64,000 nt of DNA from Mesostigma viride (Eukaryota > Streptophyta > Mesostigmatophyceae > Mesostigmatales > Mesostigmataceae): assembly GCA_009746045.1 (NCBI GenBank), contig RPFO01000082.1, positions 2,194,506 to 2,258,505 on the forward strand, given 5' to 3'. Made by a program: the position numbers and the translations under genes. A model generated the notes under the pieces. That model saw only the letters and a program-made list of their open reading frames with translations, did not search any database and was not told the origin of the DNA. Each line of letters begins with the position of its first letter. The first letter of the stretch is position 1. This document shows positions 39,229 to 49,538 of this stretch, one piece after another.

Positions 39229-39775
39229 TTGGTCAACACTCGACACACCGCGGGCGGCGGAACCAGAAGCGCACGATCCAGTGGTCGAGGTCATCACGGG
39301 TCGGGAGGTAACGCCAGAAGACTTCCATTACCAATTCGTTGATCAGCCAGAGGGGATCATCGAACGTTCATCTCAGCAGATTGACGAAGGCGACGGTACC
39401 GTAGAAGGGTACGCTGCACGACGTCGTGCTGAGCTGCACGTCCCGCAAGAGCCCGAACACGACTACGGTGGTCGTGGGGCCTGCAACAACAAGCGGGGTG
39501 GTGGGACGCGGTGGGTGAAGAACCTTGAGTGGGATCGCCAGAGTGGGAGCGAGCCCCGGATCCCAGTGGAGAAATCTGCAGACGGGCGACCCGTTAGCAG
39601 AGTGCTAGGACCCTACGCCGACGGGGAGGACGCCGCTGGCAGCGACGAGGAGCGGCCAGAGACGCCCATCGCAGCCACTGCTCAAGAGCGAGAGCTGGAG
39701 GCAGCGAACCAAGCAGGTGCTGAGTCAGTAGCTGGGACGGTGCCCACGGCATCCCCCAGCGACGCCAGTGCTTGA
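39218..39775 (+). CDS. Hypothetical acidic protein, probably the continuation of the preceding ORF
   Basis: About 185 codons with no ATG at the start, overlapping the previous ORF by 11 nt in the next frame near ATTTGGGATTTAATTGG. The composition is acidic and Glu/Ala/Gly-rich with a disordered C-terminus (DEERPETPIAATAQERELEA). Either a 1-base indel has split one gene of ~390 residues or translation shifts frame here. No known domain. Confidence 0.4.
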   Translation: MGFNWSTLDTPRAAEPEAHDPVVEVITGREVTPEDFHYQFVDQPEGIIERSSQQIDEGDGTVEGYAARRRAELHVPQEPEHDYGGRGACNNKRGGGTRWVKNLEWDRQSGSEPRIPVEKSADGRPVSRVLGPYADGEDAAGSDEERPETPIAATAQERELEAANQAGAESVAGTVPTASPSDASA

Positions 39776-39828
39776 GTCAGTTCTTCCTTTTTCCTTCGCC
39801 TTTATTGTTGTGTCCCCACTTGTATATA

Positions 39829-40041
39829 ATGCCTCGTGGCAAACCGGGCGACGGCGACAAGGGCGAGGCGGAGGCACCGGCTGGGGAGAGCCAGGAGCCT
39901 AGGAAGGACAAGGATCGAGGCGCTGGTGGGAGAGGCGATCCCAGCCAGCGACGGCGATGGGGGAAAGCGGCCAGGGAGCAAGAGGCGACACGAAGACTCG
40001 GTGGAGGAGGCGCGCAAGGTGCGGGCGACAGGGCCATCTGA
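39829..40041 (+). CDS. Short basic hypothetical protein, possibly continued in another frame to Element II
   Basis: 70 codons from ATG 39829 (MPRGKPGDGDKGEAEAPAGE), highly charged. An overlapping frame (39836-40164) continues with better composition (HEDSVEEARKVRATGPSDAI, VEKRKRDPSADGNGKRLHVD) into the left end of Element II, so a frameshift near 39940-39950 may have split one gene. TATATAATG at the start could be TATA-like by chance. Unknown function; it may be the N-terminal part of element C gag, which lies directly beyond Element II. Confidence 0.35.
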   Translation: MPRGKPGDGDKGEAEAPAGESQEPRKDKDRGAGGRGDPSQRRRWGKAAREQEATRRLGGGGAQGAGDRAI

Positions 40042-40196
40042 TGCAATAACGGCACCTGGCGAATGGGCAACCACTGTGGAGAAGCGTAAGAGGGACCCCT
40101 CCGCTGACGGCAATGGTAAGAGGCTTCATGTGGATGTGTTCTCCCCTGTGCCTGCTGGACCATGCAAGGGTGGTTTTACCGGATTAGGATACATTT

Positions 40197-40889
40197 TTTT
40201 GTCTAGGATACATTTGATGCACTGTGCAGTTTTCAGATGTGTTTGTGGGGGTTGATTGCGCCTAGCATGCATTTTATTGAAGCAATGAGTTTCCCAAGAT
40301 ATACATTATATAAACTAAGACAATTGACCCATTAACGCAATGAGACAACATCAATGAGACAACATATGCCAATTGAAGGCTGCCCGCAACTTTATTCCAA
40401 GTTCATTATTATATCATTCCAAGACCATAACTCTTCCAAGACCGTACATCTTCAAGATATAGCACTACAGACACCCACGCGGCTTCCGCGGTCATCACGC
40501 TCCTCCTCCAAGACAACTCAACCTTACAGGACGTTGGGCCATCATACGTCCGGAATAATTGTGTCACTTATTACATAACCAAACTTTTTGAGGGATCGCC
40601 ATGGTTGCATGGTTTCAACACATGCGCCCTGCACTCATGTGCATCAAAGGTGTTGCGTAGTGCCAACTCAGTGTCAAAGAACTGATTCAATAATATTTCC
40701 CGTATGGCCATGAAGGCCCACATGAGTTAAACATGGCCGAGAGTGATTGCATCATCCTTCTTGGCGACATCGGTCTTGACGACGTCGATGGGGAAGACGG
40801 CAGCACCTGCATGTGAACAAAAGAATCCATGAACTGTGGCATCCAAAGGCAACAACATATTAGCATCCCATTGAACACGAAGCCACGCT
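40197..40889. other. Left noncoding end of Element II
   Basis: AT-rich with a second TAGGATACATTTGATGCACT near 40203-40222 that echoes the TIR, and GAGACAACAT repeated at 40341 and 40353. No coding sequence seen. Confidence 0.5.
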
Positions 40890-41940
40890 GACCCGGCCAT
40901 CCAGCCGCCCACGCAGCCACAGAGCCAGCCAGCCACGCAGTGACGCACCCACCCAGCCACACATCCACGCATCCACGCACCCGGCACCCCCCCCCCCCCA
41001 GCCAGCCACGCAGCCACGCAGCCACGCAGCCACGCAGCAGCGCAGCCACGCAGCCACACAGCCACGCACCCTCCTTTCCAGCCACGCAGCCACGCAGCCA
41101 CGCAGCCACGCAGCCACGCAGCCACGCAGCCACGCAGCAGCGCAGCTACACGCAGCCACACAGCCACGCACCCTCCTTTCCAGCCAAGCAGCCACGCAGC
41201 CACGCAGCCACGCAGCCACGCAGCAGCGCAGCCACGCAGCCACACAGCCACGCACCCTCCTTTCCAGCCACGCAGCCACGCAGCCACGCAGCAGCGCAGC
41301 CACGCAGCCACACAGCCACGCACCCTCCTTTCCAGCCAAGCAGCCACGCAGCCACGCAGCCACGCAGCCACGCAGCCACGCAGCAGCGCAGCCACGCAGC
41401 CACACAGCCACGCAGCCACGCAGCCACGCAGCAGCGCAGCCACGCAGCCACGCAGCCACGCAGCAGCGCAGCCACGCAGCCACACAGCCACGCACCCTCC
41501 TTTCCAGCCACGCAGCCACGCAGCCACGCAGCCACGCAGCCACGCAGCCACGCAGCCACGCAGCCACGCAGCCACGCAGCAGCGCAGCCACGCAGCCACA
41601 CAGCCACGCACCCTCCTTTCCAGCCAAGCAGCCACGCAGCCACGCAGCAGCGCAGCCACGCAGCCACACAGCCACGCACCCTCCTTTCCAGCCACGCAGC
41701 CACGCAGCAGCGCAGCCACGCAGCCACGCAGCAGCGCAGCCACGCAGCCACACAGCCACGCAGCCACGCAGCCACGCAGCAGCGCAGCCACGCAGCCACG
41801 CAGCCACGCAGCCACGCAGCAGCGCAGCCACGCAGCCACACAGCCACGCACCCTCCTTTCCAGCCAAGCAGCCACGCAGTCACACAGTCAAACCCCCCTA
41901 CACCCCCCCCCCACACACACCCCCCACCCCACCCACTCAA
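40890..41940 (-). repeat. Short-unit minisatellite (CAGCCACG-type)
   Basis: Hundreds of bases of CACGCAGC/CAGCCACGCAG units, organised in higher-order blocks each containing CACCCTCCTTTCCAGCCA (at about 41070, 41170, 41260, 41320, 41490, 41610, 41680 and 41850). All frames over it (Ala/Trp/Leu/Arg/Gly/Cys or Ser/His/Ala/Thr/Gln repeats) are repeat artefacts. Confidence 0.9.
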
Positions 41941-41955
41941 CACTACACGAATGAC

Positions 41956-42091
41956 TCACAAAGAACTGCTGCACCACCGATGATCCCTGCGGGAACTGCT
42001 CTGCTGCCGACGGTCCCTGCGAAAACTGCTGCAGTGCCGACAATGCCTGTGGAAACTGCGACATTGCCGACGCTGCCTGCGGGAACTGAAG

Positions 42092-42148
<57 letters not shown>

Positions 42149-42185
42149 AGTTGTTGCTGCAGTTGCTGCTGCAGTTGCTGCTGCA

Positions 42186-42224
<39 letters not shown>

Positions 42225-42572
42225 GCTGGACCACTTGTTTCTGCACCTCTTGACGCAGCTGCAAACCAAGCTCTTCAACCTTCTTGCTTTGGTTCTCCAT
42301 AGCTCGTTGCATCTCTCTCATCGTCTGTTCCACGCCCACCAGTACGGGGGTCGGCGGCGGCAGCGGCTGGGTACGCTCTGGCTGGGTGCGCTCTGGCTGC
42401 CGTGCAGGACCTTGCCACATCGGCCGGCGCATTGGTGGTTTGCACCGGCCAAAAAATCTACTTTCATGGCACCAGATTTCTTTCCTAGCACCCATTTTCT
42501 ACAATCGTCCCCGGCATAACACAAATCAATCAATTCGTCCATGTCATCGCTTCGGCTATCAGCATCGGGCAT
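41956..42572 (-). CDS. Coiled-coil/poly-Q protein (Element II)
   Basis: On minus. The main frame runs from ATG 42495 to 41956 (179 codons): Arg/Pro-rich start, Pro-rich PLPPPTPVLVGV, a coiled coil (MREMQRAMENQSKKVEELGL), then ~55 Gln/Leu from a CTG array (42090-42220), and an Arg/Ser/Cys/His-rich tail that may be out of frame after the repeat. A second frame starting at ATG 42572 (MPDADSRSDDMDELIDLCYA) has more natural composition upstream, so the gene may begin there and change frame through an intron or indel between 42495 and 42330. It is the positional counterpart of the Element I poly-Q gene, also with a coiled coil just before poly-Q and also transcribed towards the nearest terminus. 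Confidence 0.5.
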
Positions 42573-42719
42573 AGTTCCCGTGGCTAGTGCCCATCATTCT
42601 TTCCACCTTGAGCGGGGCGAAGTCACGAATTCAAGCGCGAAGTGCATTTGAATCAAGCGGGAACTGGGTGACACTGCTTGAAGACGTGCAGCTCCAAGGC
42701 ATGCAAATGATGCAATGTA

Positions 42720-44110
42720 TGAAAGATACGATACGCAAAGTTCAGGTGTTCAGGTGAAGCCGTGAAGACGTGGTGAAGACAGGTGAAGACGCGGTGAAGA
42801 CGTGAAGACGTGAAGACGTGAAGACGTGAAGACACGATACGGCAAGTTCAGGTGAAGTTCAGGTGTTCAGGTGAAGCCGTGAAGACGTGAAGCCGTGAAG
42901 CCGTGAAGACGTGGTGAAGACAGGTGAAGACGCGGTGAAGACGTGAAGACGTGAAGACGTGAAGACGTGAAGACGTGAAGACACGATACGGCAAGTTCAG
43001 GTGAAGTTCAGGTGTTCAGGTGAAGCCGTGAAGACGTGAAGCCGTGAGGCCGTGAAGACGTGGTGAAGACAGGTGAAGACGCGGTGAAGACGTGAAGACG
43101 TGAAGACGTGAAGACGTGAAGACGTGAAGACACGATACGGCAAGTTCAGGTGAAGTTCAGGTGTTCAGGTGAAGCCGTGAAGACGTGAAGCCGTGAAGCC
43201 GTGAAGACGTGGTGAAGACAGGTGAAGACGCGGTGAAGACGTGAAGACGTGAAGACGTGAAGACGTGAAGACGTGAAGACACGATACGGCAAGTTCAGGT
43301 GAAGTTCAGGTGTTCAGGTGAAGCCGTGAAGCCGTGAAGACGCGAAGACGTGAAGACGTGGTGAAGACAGGTGAAGACGCGGTGAAGACGTGAAGACGTG
43401 AAGACGTGAAGACGTGAAGACGTGAAGACACGATACGGCAAGTTCAGGTGAAGTTCAGGTGTTCAGGTGAAGCCGTGAAGACGTGAAGCCGTGAAGCCGT
43501 GAAGACGTGGTGAAGACAGGTGAAGACGCGGTGAAGACGTGAAGACGTGAAGACGTGAAGACGTGAAGACACGATACGGCAAGTTCAGGTGAAGTTCAGG
43601 TGTTCAGGTGAAGCCGTGAAGACGTGAAGACGCGAAGACGTGAAGACGTGGTGAAGACAGGTGAAGACGCGGTGAAGACGTGAAGACGTGAAGACGTGAA
43701 GACGTGAAGACGTGAAGACGTGAAGACACGATACGGCAAGTTCAGGTGAAGTTCAGGTGTTCAGGTGAAGCCGTGAAGACGTGAAGCCGTGAAGCCGTGA
43801 AGACGTGGTGAAGACAGGTGAAGACGCGGTGAAGACGTGAAGACGTGAAGACGTGAAGACGTGAAGACACGATACGGCAAGTTCAGGTGAAGTTCAGGTG
43901 TTCAGGTGAAGCCGTGAAGACGTGAAGACGCGAAGACGTGAAGACGTGGTGAAGACAGGTGAAGACGCGGTGAAGACGTGAAGACGTGAAGACGTGCATG
44001 CAAGGTATCAAAGATACGATACGCCGCAAGTTCAGGTGAAGTCGTGAAGACGTGAAGACGTGAAGACGTGAAGACGTGAAGACGTGAAGACGTGAAGACG
44101 TGAAGACGTG
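42720..44110 (+). repeat. Satellite: 8-bp unit in ~149-bp higher-order repeats
   Basis: The base unit is GAAGACGT (8 bp) with variants (GAAGCCGT, GGTGAAGACAG). Higher-order blocks are marked by CGATACGGCAAGTTCAGG at 42835, 42984, 43133, 43282, 43431, 43572, 43729 and 43870. Spacing is 149 bp, or 141 or 157, i.e. plus or minus one 8-bp unit. That pattern suggests homogenisation by unequal exchange of both unit sizes. No gene. Confidence 0.93.
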
Positions 44111-44212
44111 AAGACCAGGACTGACACGTGAAGACTGGGACGTGAAGGCAAGTTGCAGCACTCGGCCGCTGCAGTCGCACGCAGGTAGAAACGAGTATTG
44201 CTGCTTGAATCT

Positions 44213-44505
44213 GTCAAGACCCCATCGAATGTAAAACAGGTTTTTCGTAAAGAAATCCGATTTGTGGGCGGGCTTTACATATTGCTTCTGTCCAAGCACT
44301 ACCGGATGTAAAACAGTATACTTCTTGAAGAAATAAGTTGGGGCTTTGTTGGGCGTCACATTTGACCGGTGGGCGGAGTTTCCTGCTTCTGTGAAGGCGC
44401 CATCGAATGTAGATCAGTAGATTTTCTAAAGAAATCTGAGTTGTGGGCGGGGCCTTTATTGCTTGTGTCCATCCACCACCGGATGTAGAACAGTAGACTT
44501 ATTGA
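44213..44505 (+). repeat. ~185-bp imperfect duplication
   Basis: CATCGAATGTA...AAGAAATC.GA.TTGTGGGCGGG...CACC.GGATGTA occurs twice (44224 and 44402), and each copy contains two related ~80-bp halves. GTGGGCGG boxes recur at 44265, 44370 and 44435. It lies upstream of the Tudor-like gene exons and could hold its promoter; that is inference. Confidence 0.7.
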
Positions 44506-44649
44506 AGGTGAATCACGATACAACAGCTGTAGTTGACAACATCATGACCGGCACATCTTTCCCCCACCGCTGCTCAACCCGGTCCCCCCCAAACTCCTCC
44601 ACACTTGCCCACCTTTCCACCCTCCTCCACGGCCCGTTGTGTTTGCAGG

Positions 44650-47600
44650 CGTCGGCACAAAGGGAGGAGGCCGTGCGAGCCGGGAAACTCACGGTATGGT
44701 TTGATTTCTAGTTTTGTATTAGGACCCTAGGGTAGCTATGTTATATAGGCATGTCTGACAGCATAGCTCACCATTTCATTACCATGGGATGCTGAGCATA
44801 CCATTTCCAGAGAGGTAAGTCAGTCACTCTTCGCAGTTGACAAGTCAGAGAAAGCAATCAAGTGCAGCGTTCACAACTCTTGCCGCTCGTAACCTTTTGT
44901 CTGCCCTGTTTGGCAGCTCCCTGTCTTTGCTTTCTCTCGTATTTCTTTCTTTTGTCTCTTTTCTACATCTTTCTTTGCTAATTCTTGAATATATGATGCT
45001 ATTGTAGCATCCTTCTAGCGCGGATCGCTCTTAATATCCTTCTCGCGCACGTTTCCTCGCTTTTTCTCATGTAAGAGCGTCTTCCCTGCCCATGCAGCGT
45101 GTACCTGGTGTGTGTGGCTCTGCCTTGCCAATCACAACTGACCGACATGCTGGTCAGGCACTGCAGGTCGTTGCCCTTGCGTGTGTGAACCTGCTGTTTT
45201 GGCTGTTCCCATGGCCGCTGCGTGTGTCCGTGAATGATACCATGGGAGGGAGACTTCTCCCATGGGTCCCCTTCGCTGACACTCGTGATGTAGGTTCGCG
45301 TCGACTTGTTTCTCTCACTGTGCCCATATTGGCCTCGCACGGCTTTGTCTCTCATTCCTTGTTTGCATGCGGCGGCGTGTAGACCATCATCTTCATCCGA
45401 GACCGCAACAGCAAGGGCCAGGAGGTGAGTAATTGCTGAGGGCATGGCTCCTATCCCTTGATGAGTCTAGCGCCATGTACCACCCTCTATGCCTGCATAT
45501 AGGTGACGCATTGAAAATGCAAGCATCTTACTAGAAGTAGCACGGGCCTCCGAGGTGAGATTCTGCGCAGGCCTCATGATCCCAATGGACCTGCGAAGCG
45601 CATGGCGCGCATGGGCGGCCGGCCGGCGCAGCTGGCATGCGGCGGGGCGGGGCTGTCGACGGGCGGCGGGGCAGGGCCGTCGGCGCGCGGGGGGCCAGCG
45701 GCGCTGCCGGTGCGCGCGGGCGGCGGGCCGGCGCACCTGGCATGCGGCGGGGCAGGGCTGTCGACGGGCGGCGGGGCGGGGCAGTCGACGGGCGGCGGGG
45801 CAGGGCCAGCGGCGCTGCCGGCGCGCGTGGGCAGCGGGCCGGCGCAGCTGGCATGCGGCGGGGCGGGGCTGTCGACGGGCGTCGGGGCAGGGCTGTTGAC
45901 GGGCGGCGGGGCAGGGCCGTCGGCGCGCGGGGGCCAGCGGCGCTGCCGGCGCGCGCGGGCGGCGGGCCGGCGCACCTGGCATGCGGTGGGTCGGGGCTGT
46001 CGACGGGCGGCGGGGCGGGGCAGTCGACGGGCGGCGGGGCAGGGCCGTCAGCGCGCGGGGGGCCAGCGGCGCTGCCGGCGCGCGTGGGCGGCGGGCCGGC
46101 GCAGCTGGCATGCGGCGGGGCGGGGCAGTCGACAGGCGGCGGGGCGGGGCAGCCGGTGCGCGGCGGGGCGGCGCCGTCGGCGGGCGGCGAGGTGGCGCAG
46201 CCAGCGCGCAGCGAGGTGGCAGCGGCGGCGCAGCCTGCATGCGGCGGGGCAGGGCTGTCGACGGGCGGCGGGGCGGGGCAGTCGACGGGCGGCGGGGCAG
46301 GGCCGTCGGCGCGCGGGGGGCCAGCGGCGCTGCCGGCGCGCATGGGCGGCGGGCCGGCGCAGCTGGCATGCGGCGGGGCGGGGCTGTCAACGGGCGGCGG
46401 GGCAGGGCCGTCGGCGCGCGGGGGGCCAACGGCGCTGCCGGCGCGCGTGGGCGGCGGGCCGGCGCAGCTGGCATGCGGCGGGGCGGGGCAGCCTGTCGAC
46501 GGGCTACGGGGCGGGGCAGCCGGCGCGCGGCGGGCCGGCGGCGCAGCCGGCGGGCGGCGGAGCGGCGGAGCGGCGGAGCGGCACAGCCGGTGCCTGAAAA
46601 ACGCGGTCGCTCAATGAAGGTGCACCACGCCGTCTTCTTCCAGGTACAGGGCAACACAGAGACCTGGTTGTCCTACCGGACCACGGAGTCCCAAAAGACG
46701 CCGTGGCAGCCCGCGGGGACTCGACAGGAAGGCGCGCCACGGTGCGGGAAGGCGATGACACAGCCATACAGGTTTGATGCGGAGGGGCGGCCGCTGTTTG
46801 GCGTCCGACTTGTGGATCCAGACCGCATTCCGATGTTGCAGGACACCCCAGCCTTCGCACCATTGAACATGGAGTTTCTGGGGAAGGAGCTGGAGTCGAT
46901 CAAAACAAGGGTCGAGAAGTTGCCCCATGGCATCTGGCAGTGGTACTTTCCGCCCGACACCATCAAGCCAAACAAGGCCTTTTTTCGCAAGTCAAGTCCC
47001 ACATGCCCCTGAGGAGGTGCCTGAGGAGTGGCGCCCTTTGCCGTGGCCATCTCGCGCGGACATCTCCGCCCTGCGTGAGCACGATGCAGCGCCTGAACCA
47101 CCACCGACGCAAGAAGAGCACTTCATGGCGTTGGTCGACGCAGAGGCGGTGCGCGTCACCCCGCTGGTAGACCGAGTTCGTCATGATGGCCACACACAGC
47201 AGGAATGGGCGGCAGAAGACAGGGCCATGGCAGCCAAGGTCGCTTACTTGAAGCGCATGCAAGGCGTTGAGAAAGGCTCCGCTGTTCTATACTGGCACCC
47301 TTCAGCTGGTATTCTCTGCAACTCGAAGCTCACGTGGACTCCAGTCCTCGTTGGCATCATCAAGGAGGTGGTTGCGAAGGAGGATGGCGGCCAACCTTCT
47401 ATTGAGCTCTTTGTATACCGCGCTAAGCATTTGCATGACACGTGGCACCCGTGGAATACAGACATTGCGCAATGGCCCCATCCGCCAACCACTGCGGCGC
47501 ACACGGTGATCATCACCGCCTCAGACCTCGTCTTGACACAAGTGGTGGGCAAGCGAGGTCAGCCGCCCCATGGAGTCTCCTTGGGTGCGAACGAAAAGCT

Positions 47601-48144
47601 CACCAAGGAGTGCCTAAAGGCGCTGAAGGAGGTGCCCTATGACGCGGAACACCCGGTCGTGAAGTGGCAAGATGCTGAATGCTCGAAGGGCATCGTCGGC
47701 ATGGCGAAGGCATGCTGGGAAGGCGTAACGCTGCAGGTCAAGAGTGGCAGCCGCAACCTCGTAGGGCAAGTCGTGTGTCATTGGGCGTCGGAGCGTGTGA
47801 CATCCGCGGACGGTCGCACCGAAAGCCGGGACGGCAGGTACCATGGTCGTGTCGCTGTTGTCGACACGCAAAACGACATGGTAGCCATGTACTGGGGTGC
47901 CCGTTGGGAGGAGGACGCGGTTTCTTGCGTGCCTCTCCACGAGCTGGAGGCACAGATCTGCGGGTGCCCCGGTGTGGTCGTCCCTGCGTTGCAAGCGCCG
48001 GATATCACCCTGGCCGAGGCTCGATTGCGCGAGATGGTTCCACCCAGCGACGTTGTGGCGGAGAACAACAACGCAGGCGCCTCCCGGCGTCGGAAGCGAG
48101 CGCTCATCCTTGCCGATGACGATGACGACGACGACGACTGCTGA
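44650..48144 (+). CDS. Spliced gene ending in a Tudor-like/CxCPGV domain (Element II)
   Basis: Proposed exons: 44650-44694 (acceptor GTTTGCAG^GCG, donor CACG^GTATGG), 45383-45424 (acceptor GTGTAG^ACC, donor GGAG^GTGAGT), and 46644-48144 (acceptor CTTCCAG^GTA), all phase 0; earlier exons are not found. The last exon codes in frame 0 to about 46984 (TWLSYRTTESQKTPWQPAG, FGVRLVDPDRIPML), then in frame 1 (ATG 46927 lies in that frame) to the stop at 48142-48144. The change occurs at a T6 run (46979-46984) and is either a 1-base indel or a slip site. The long C-terminal part has an ordinary protein composition. Its last ~100 residues (NLVGQVVCHWA, RYHGRVAVVD, CGCPGVVVPAL) match the Element I minus-strand protein. 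It ends in a basic patch and a poly-Asp tail. Likely nuclear; function unknown. Confidence 0.5.
45600..46600 (+). repeat. GC-rich minisatellite (~105-130-bp units)
   Basis: Repeats of GCGGCGGGGCAGGGC, GTCGACGGGCGGCGGGGC, CCAGCGGCGCTGCCGGCGCG and CAGCTGGCATGCGGCGGGGC; the last recurs near 45630, 45846, 46102, 46361 and 46466. Long ORFs in five frames (Ala/Arg/Pro or Gly/Ala-rich) are artefacts of the composition. In the proposed gene model it lies within an intron (45425-46643). Confidence 0.85.
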
Positions 48145-48159
48145 AGCGCAAGCAGCGTT

Positions 48160-48560
48160 GTTGTCATTGAGCTGCTCATGTGCTGCTGCTGCTGCTGTGC
48201 TGCCATGCTATTGCTGCTGCATTGCTGCCGTACTGCTGCTGTGCTATTGTGCTGATGTGTTGCTGCATTGCTGCCGTGCCGCTGATGTATTGCTGTCGTG
48301 CTGCTGTGTTGATGCACTGCTGCATTGCTGCCGTGCTGCTGAGCTAGTACTGCCTATTAGTGAATTTCCTATCAATGGACTATAGTCCACTGATAGGAAA
48401 TTCAGGAATCGGCATACTAAGTTGCTGCTGCGCTGACTTGTGCTCCTGCTATGCGGCCGTGTTGATGTGCTACAGTTGTGCTGCTGCTGTGCTACGGTCA
48501 TGCTGCTGCTGTGTTGCTGGGCTGATGTGTTGTTGCATTGATGTAGTGGCTATTGTTCCG
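48160..48560 (+). repeat. Degenerate TGC/CTG-rich region
   Basis: Imperfect GCTGCTGTGCT-type repeats follow the stop of the Tudor-like gene and are interrupted by a palindrome at 48362-48403. Open frames here (Cys/Ser/Ala-rich) are not credible. Confidence 0.7.
48362..48403. other. 42-bp near-perfect palindrome
   Basis: GAATTTCCTATCAATGGACTA joined directly to its complement with one mismatch (A/C). It would form a 20-bp hairpin about 220 bp after the Tudor-like gene. Possibly a 3' processing structure or a micro-insertion relic. Confidence 0.8.
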
Positions 48561-49436
48561 CTACTACAATTTGCTACTGATGCCGCTGCTGGTGCTTTTT
48601 TGCATGTCAGTGCCCGCTATTCTGATCAGTGCCCGCTATGTTCACACCACTGTTGCCGCGGTTGGTATCGCGTGATTTCCACCGGTTGTGCGTTGACATG
48701 TGTTACTCATGCATTTGCCCCTATATTTGGTAGCACGCGGTTTCGCGTTAGTTAGGTGCAGACAGCTGCATGTAGACAAACATCTTGTTTAAGTCGGTCA
48801 ATTAACTGTTCTTGACGCATCATGGTCCAAGTCGACCGACCTGTAGGGACCAGTAGAGCAATTGTCTAGGAGAAAGAGCGTGATCGCTGCAGAAGCCGCG
48901 TGGCAGCCGTGGCTGTACCTGTAGTACGACCTGCATATATATGGATACTGTATTTGGATACTGGGTTGTTTATCAATTCTGGTTTTAATTTATTTAGTGT
49001 ACCTGGTGTTGGCATGCCAACTCAGTGCTAAACTACTTTATGCACAATGATGCAACTTGATGCTATAGTGACGTGCCACGATGTAACTTTATTAACTTCA
49101 CCATTAGTCATGGGGTCAATAGGATTGCTCATTATGCCATGTTAACATGAACCATGGGTTACGTAATAGTGAAAACAGTAATCATGATGCTCCACTTGAA
49201 GTCTCCAACATGGTCATGTTTGGAATTTTATTGATCATATTCACAATATATGAAAAGAGACAACAAACGTGGAAGCATGGCACGCCGAGGCCGATAATAT
49301 ATGTGTGAAATATGAAAAGAGACAACATCTTTGGCAAGCATGATCATATTATGCTTGCCAAACATATTAATGATATCGACCATGTCCAGAAACCATGTTT
49401 GCCAATGGTGCATTTAGGATACATTTGAAGCCGTGC
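48561..49436. other. Right noncoding end of Element II
   Basis: No gene. Contains AAAAGAGACAACAAACGTGG at 49253-49272, within a 39-bp stretch (49251-49289) identical to Element I 16046-16084. A second partial copy lies at about 49314. TTTAGGATACATTTG near 49413 echoes the TIR. Confidence 0.55.
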
Positions 49437-49538
49437 AAATGTATCCTAATCCGGTAAAACCACCCCAAGTGGTGCTGTTGTTGTGACACCCGCTGTGGCG
49501 GAACCAGTATAAGGGCGCTGCCAGGGTCGAGGCCTCAC

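Larger units (their letters stand above)
40168..49465. mobile_element. Element II: 9,298-bp TIR transposon (TSD CAA)
   Basis: The termini are a 29-bp inverted repeat: left GGGTGGTTTTACCGGATTAG... at 40168-40196, right its reverse complement at 49437-49465. The flanking CAA (40165-40167 and 49466-49468) is a 3-bp TSD. It carries a poly-Q gene on minus near the left end and a spliced gene ending in a Tudor-like/CxCPGV domain on plus towards the right end, so both genes point outward. Flipped, this is the same arrangement as Element I, and it shares a 39-bp identical sequence with it. Large satellites fill the rest. No transposase is recognised. Confidence 0.78.

Noticed and set aside
40727-41983. 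Several 265-382-codon ORFs (Trp/Leu/Arg/Cys or Ser/His/Ala repeats)
   Set aside because: They derive from the CAGCCACG-type minisatellite on both strands.
45092-45382. 96-codon ORF
   Set aside because: Falls in the proposed intron between two mini-exons and shows no domain.
45467-46657. 300-400-codon Ala/Arg/Pro or Gly/Ala ORFs
   Set aside because: Composition artefact of a GC-rich minisatellite with open frames in five of six phases; it probably lies in an intron.
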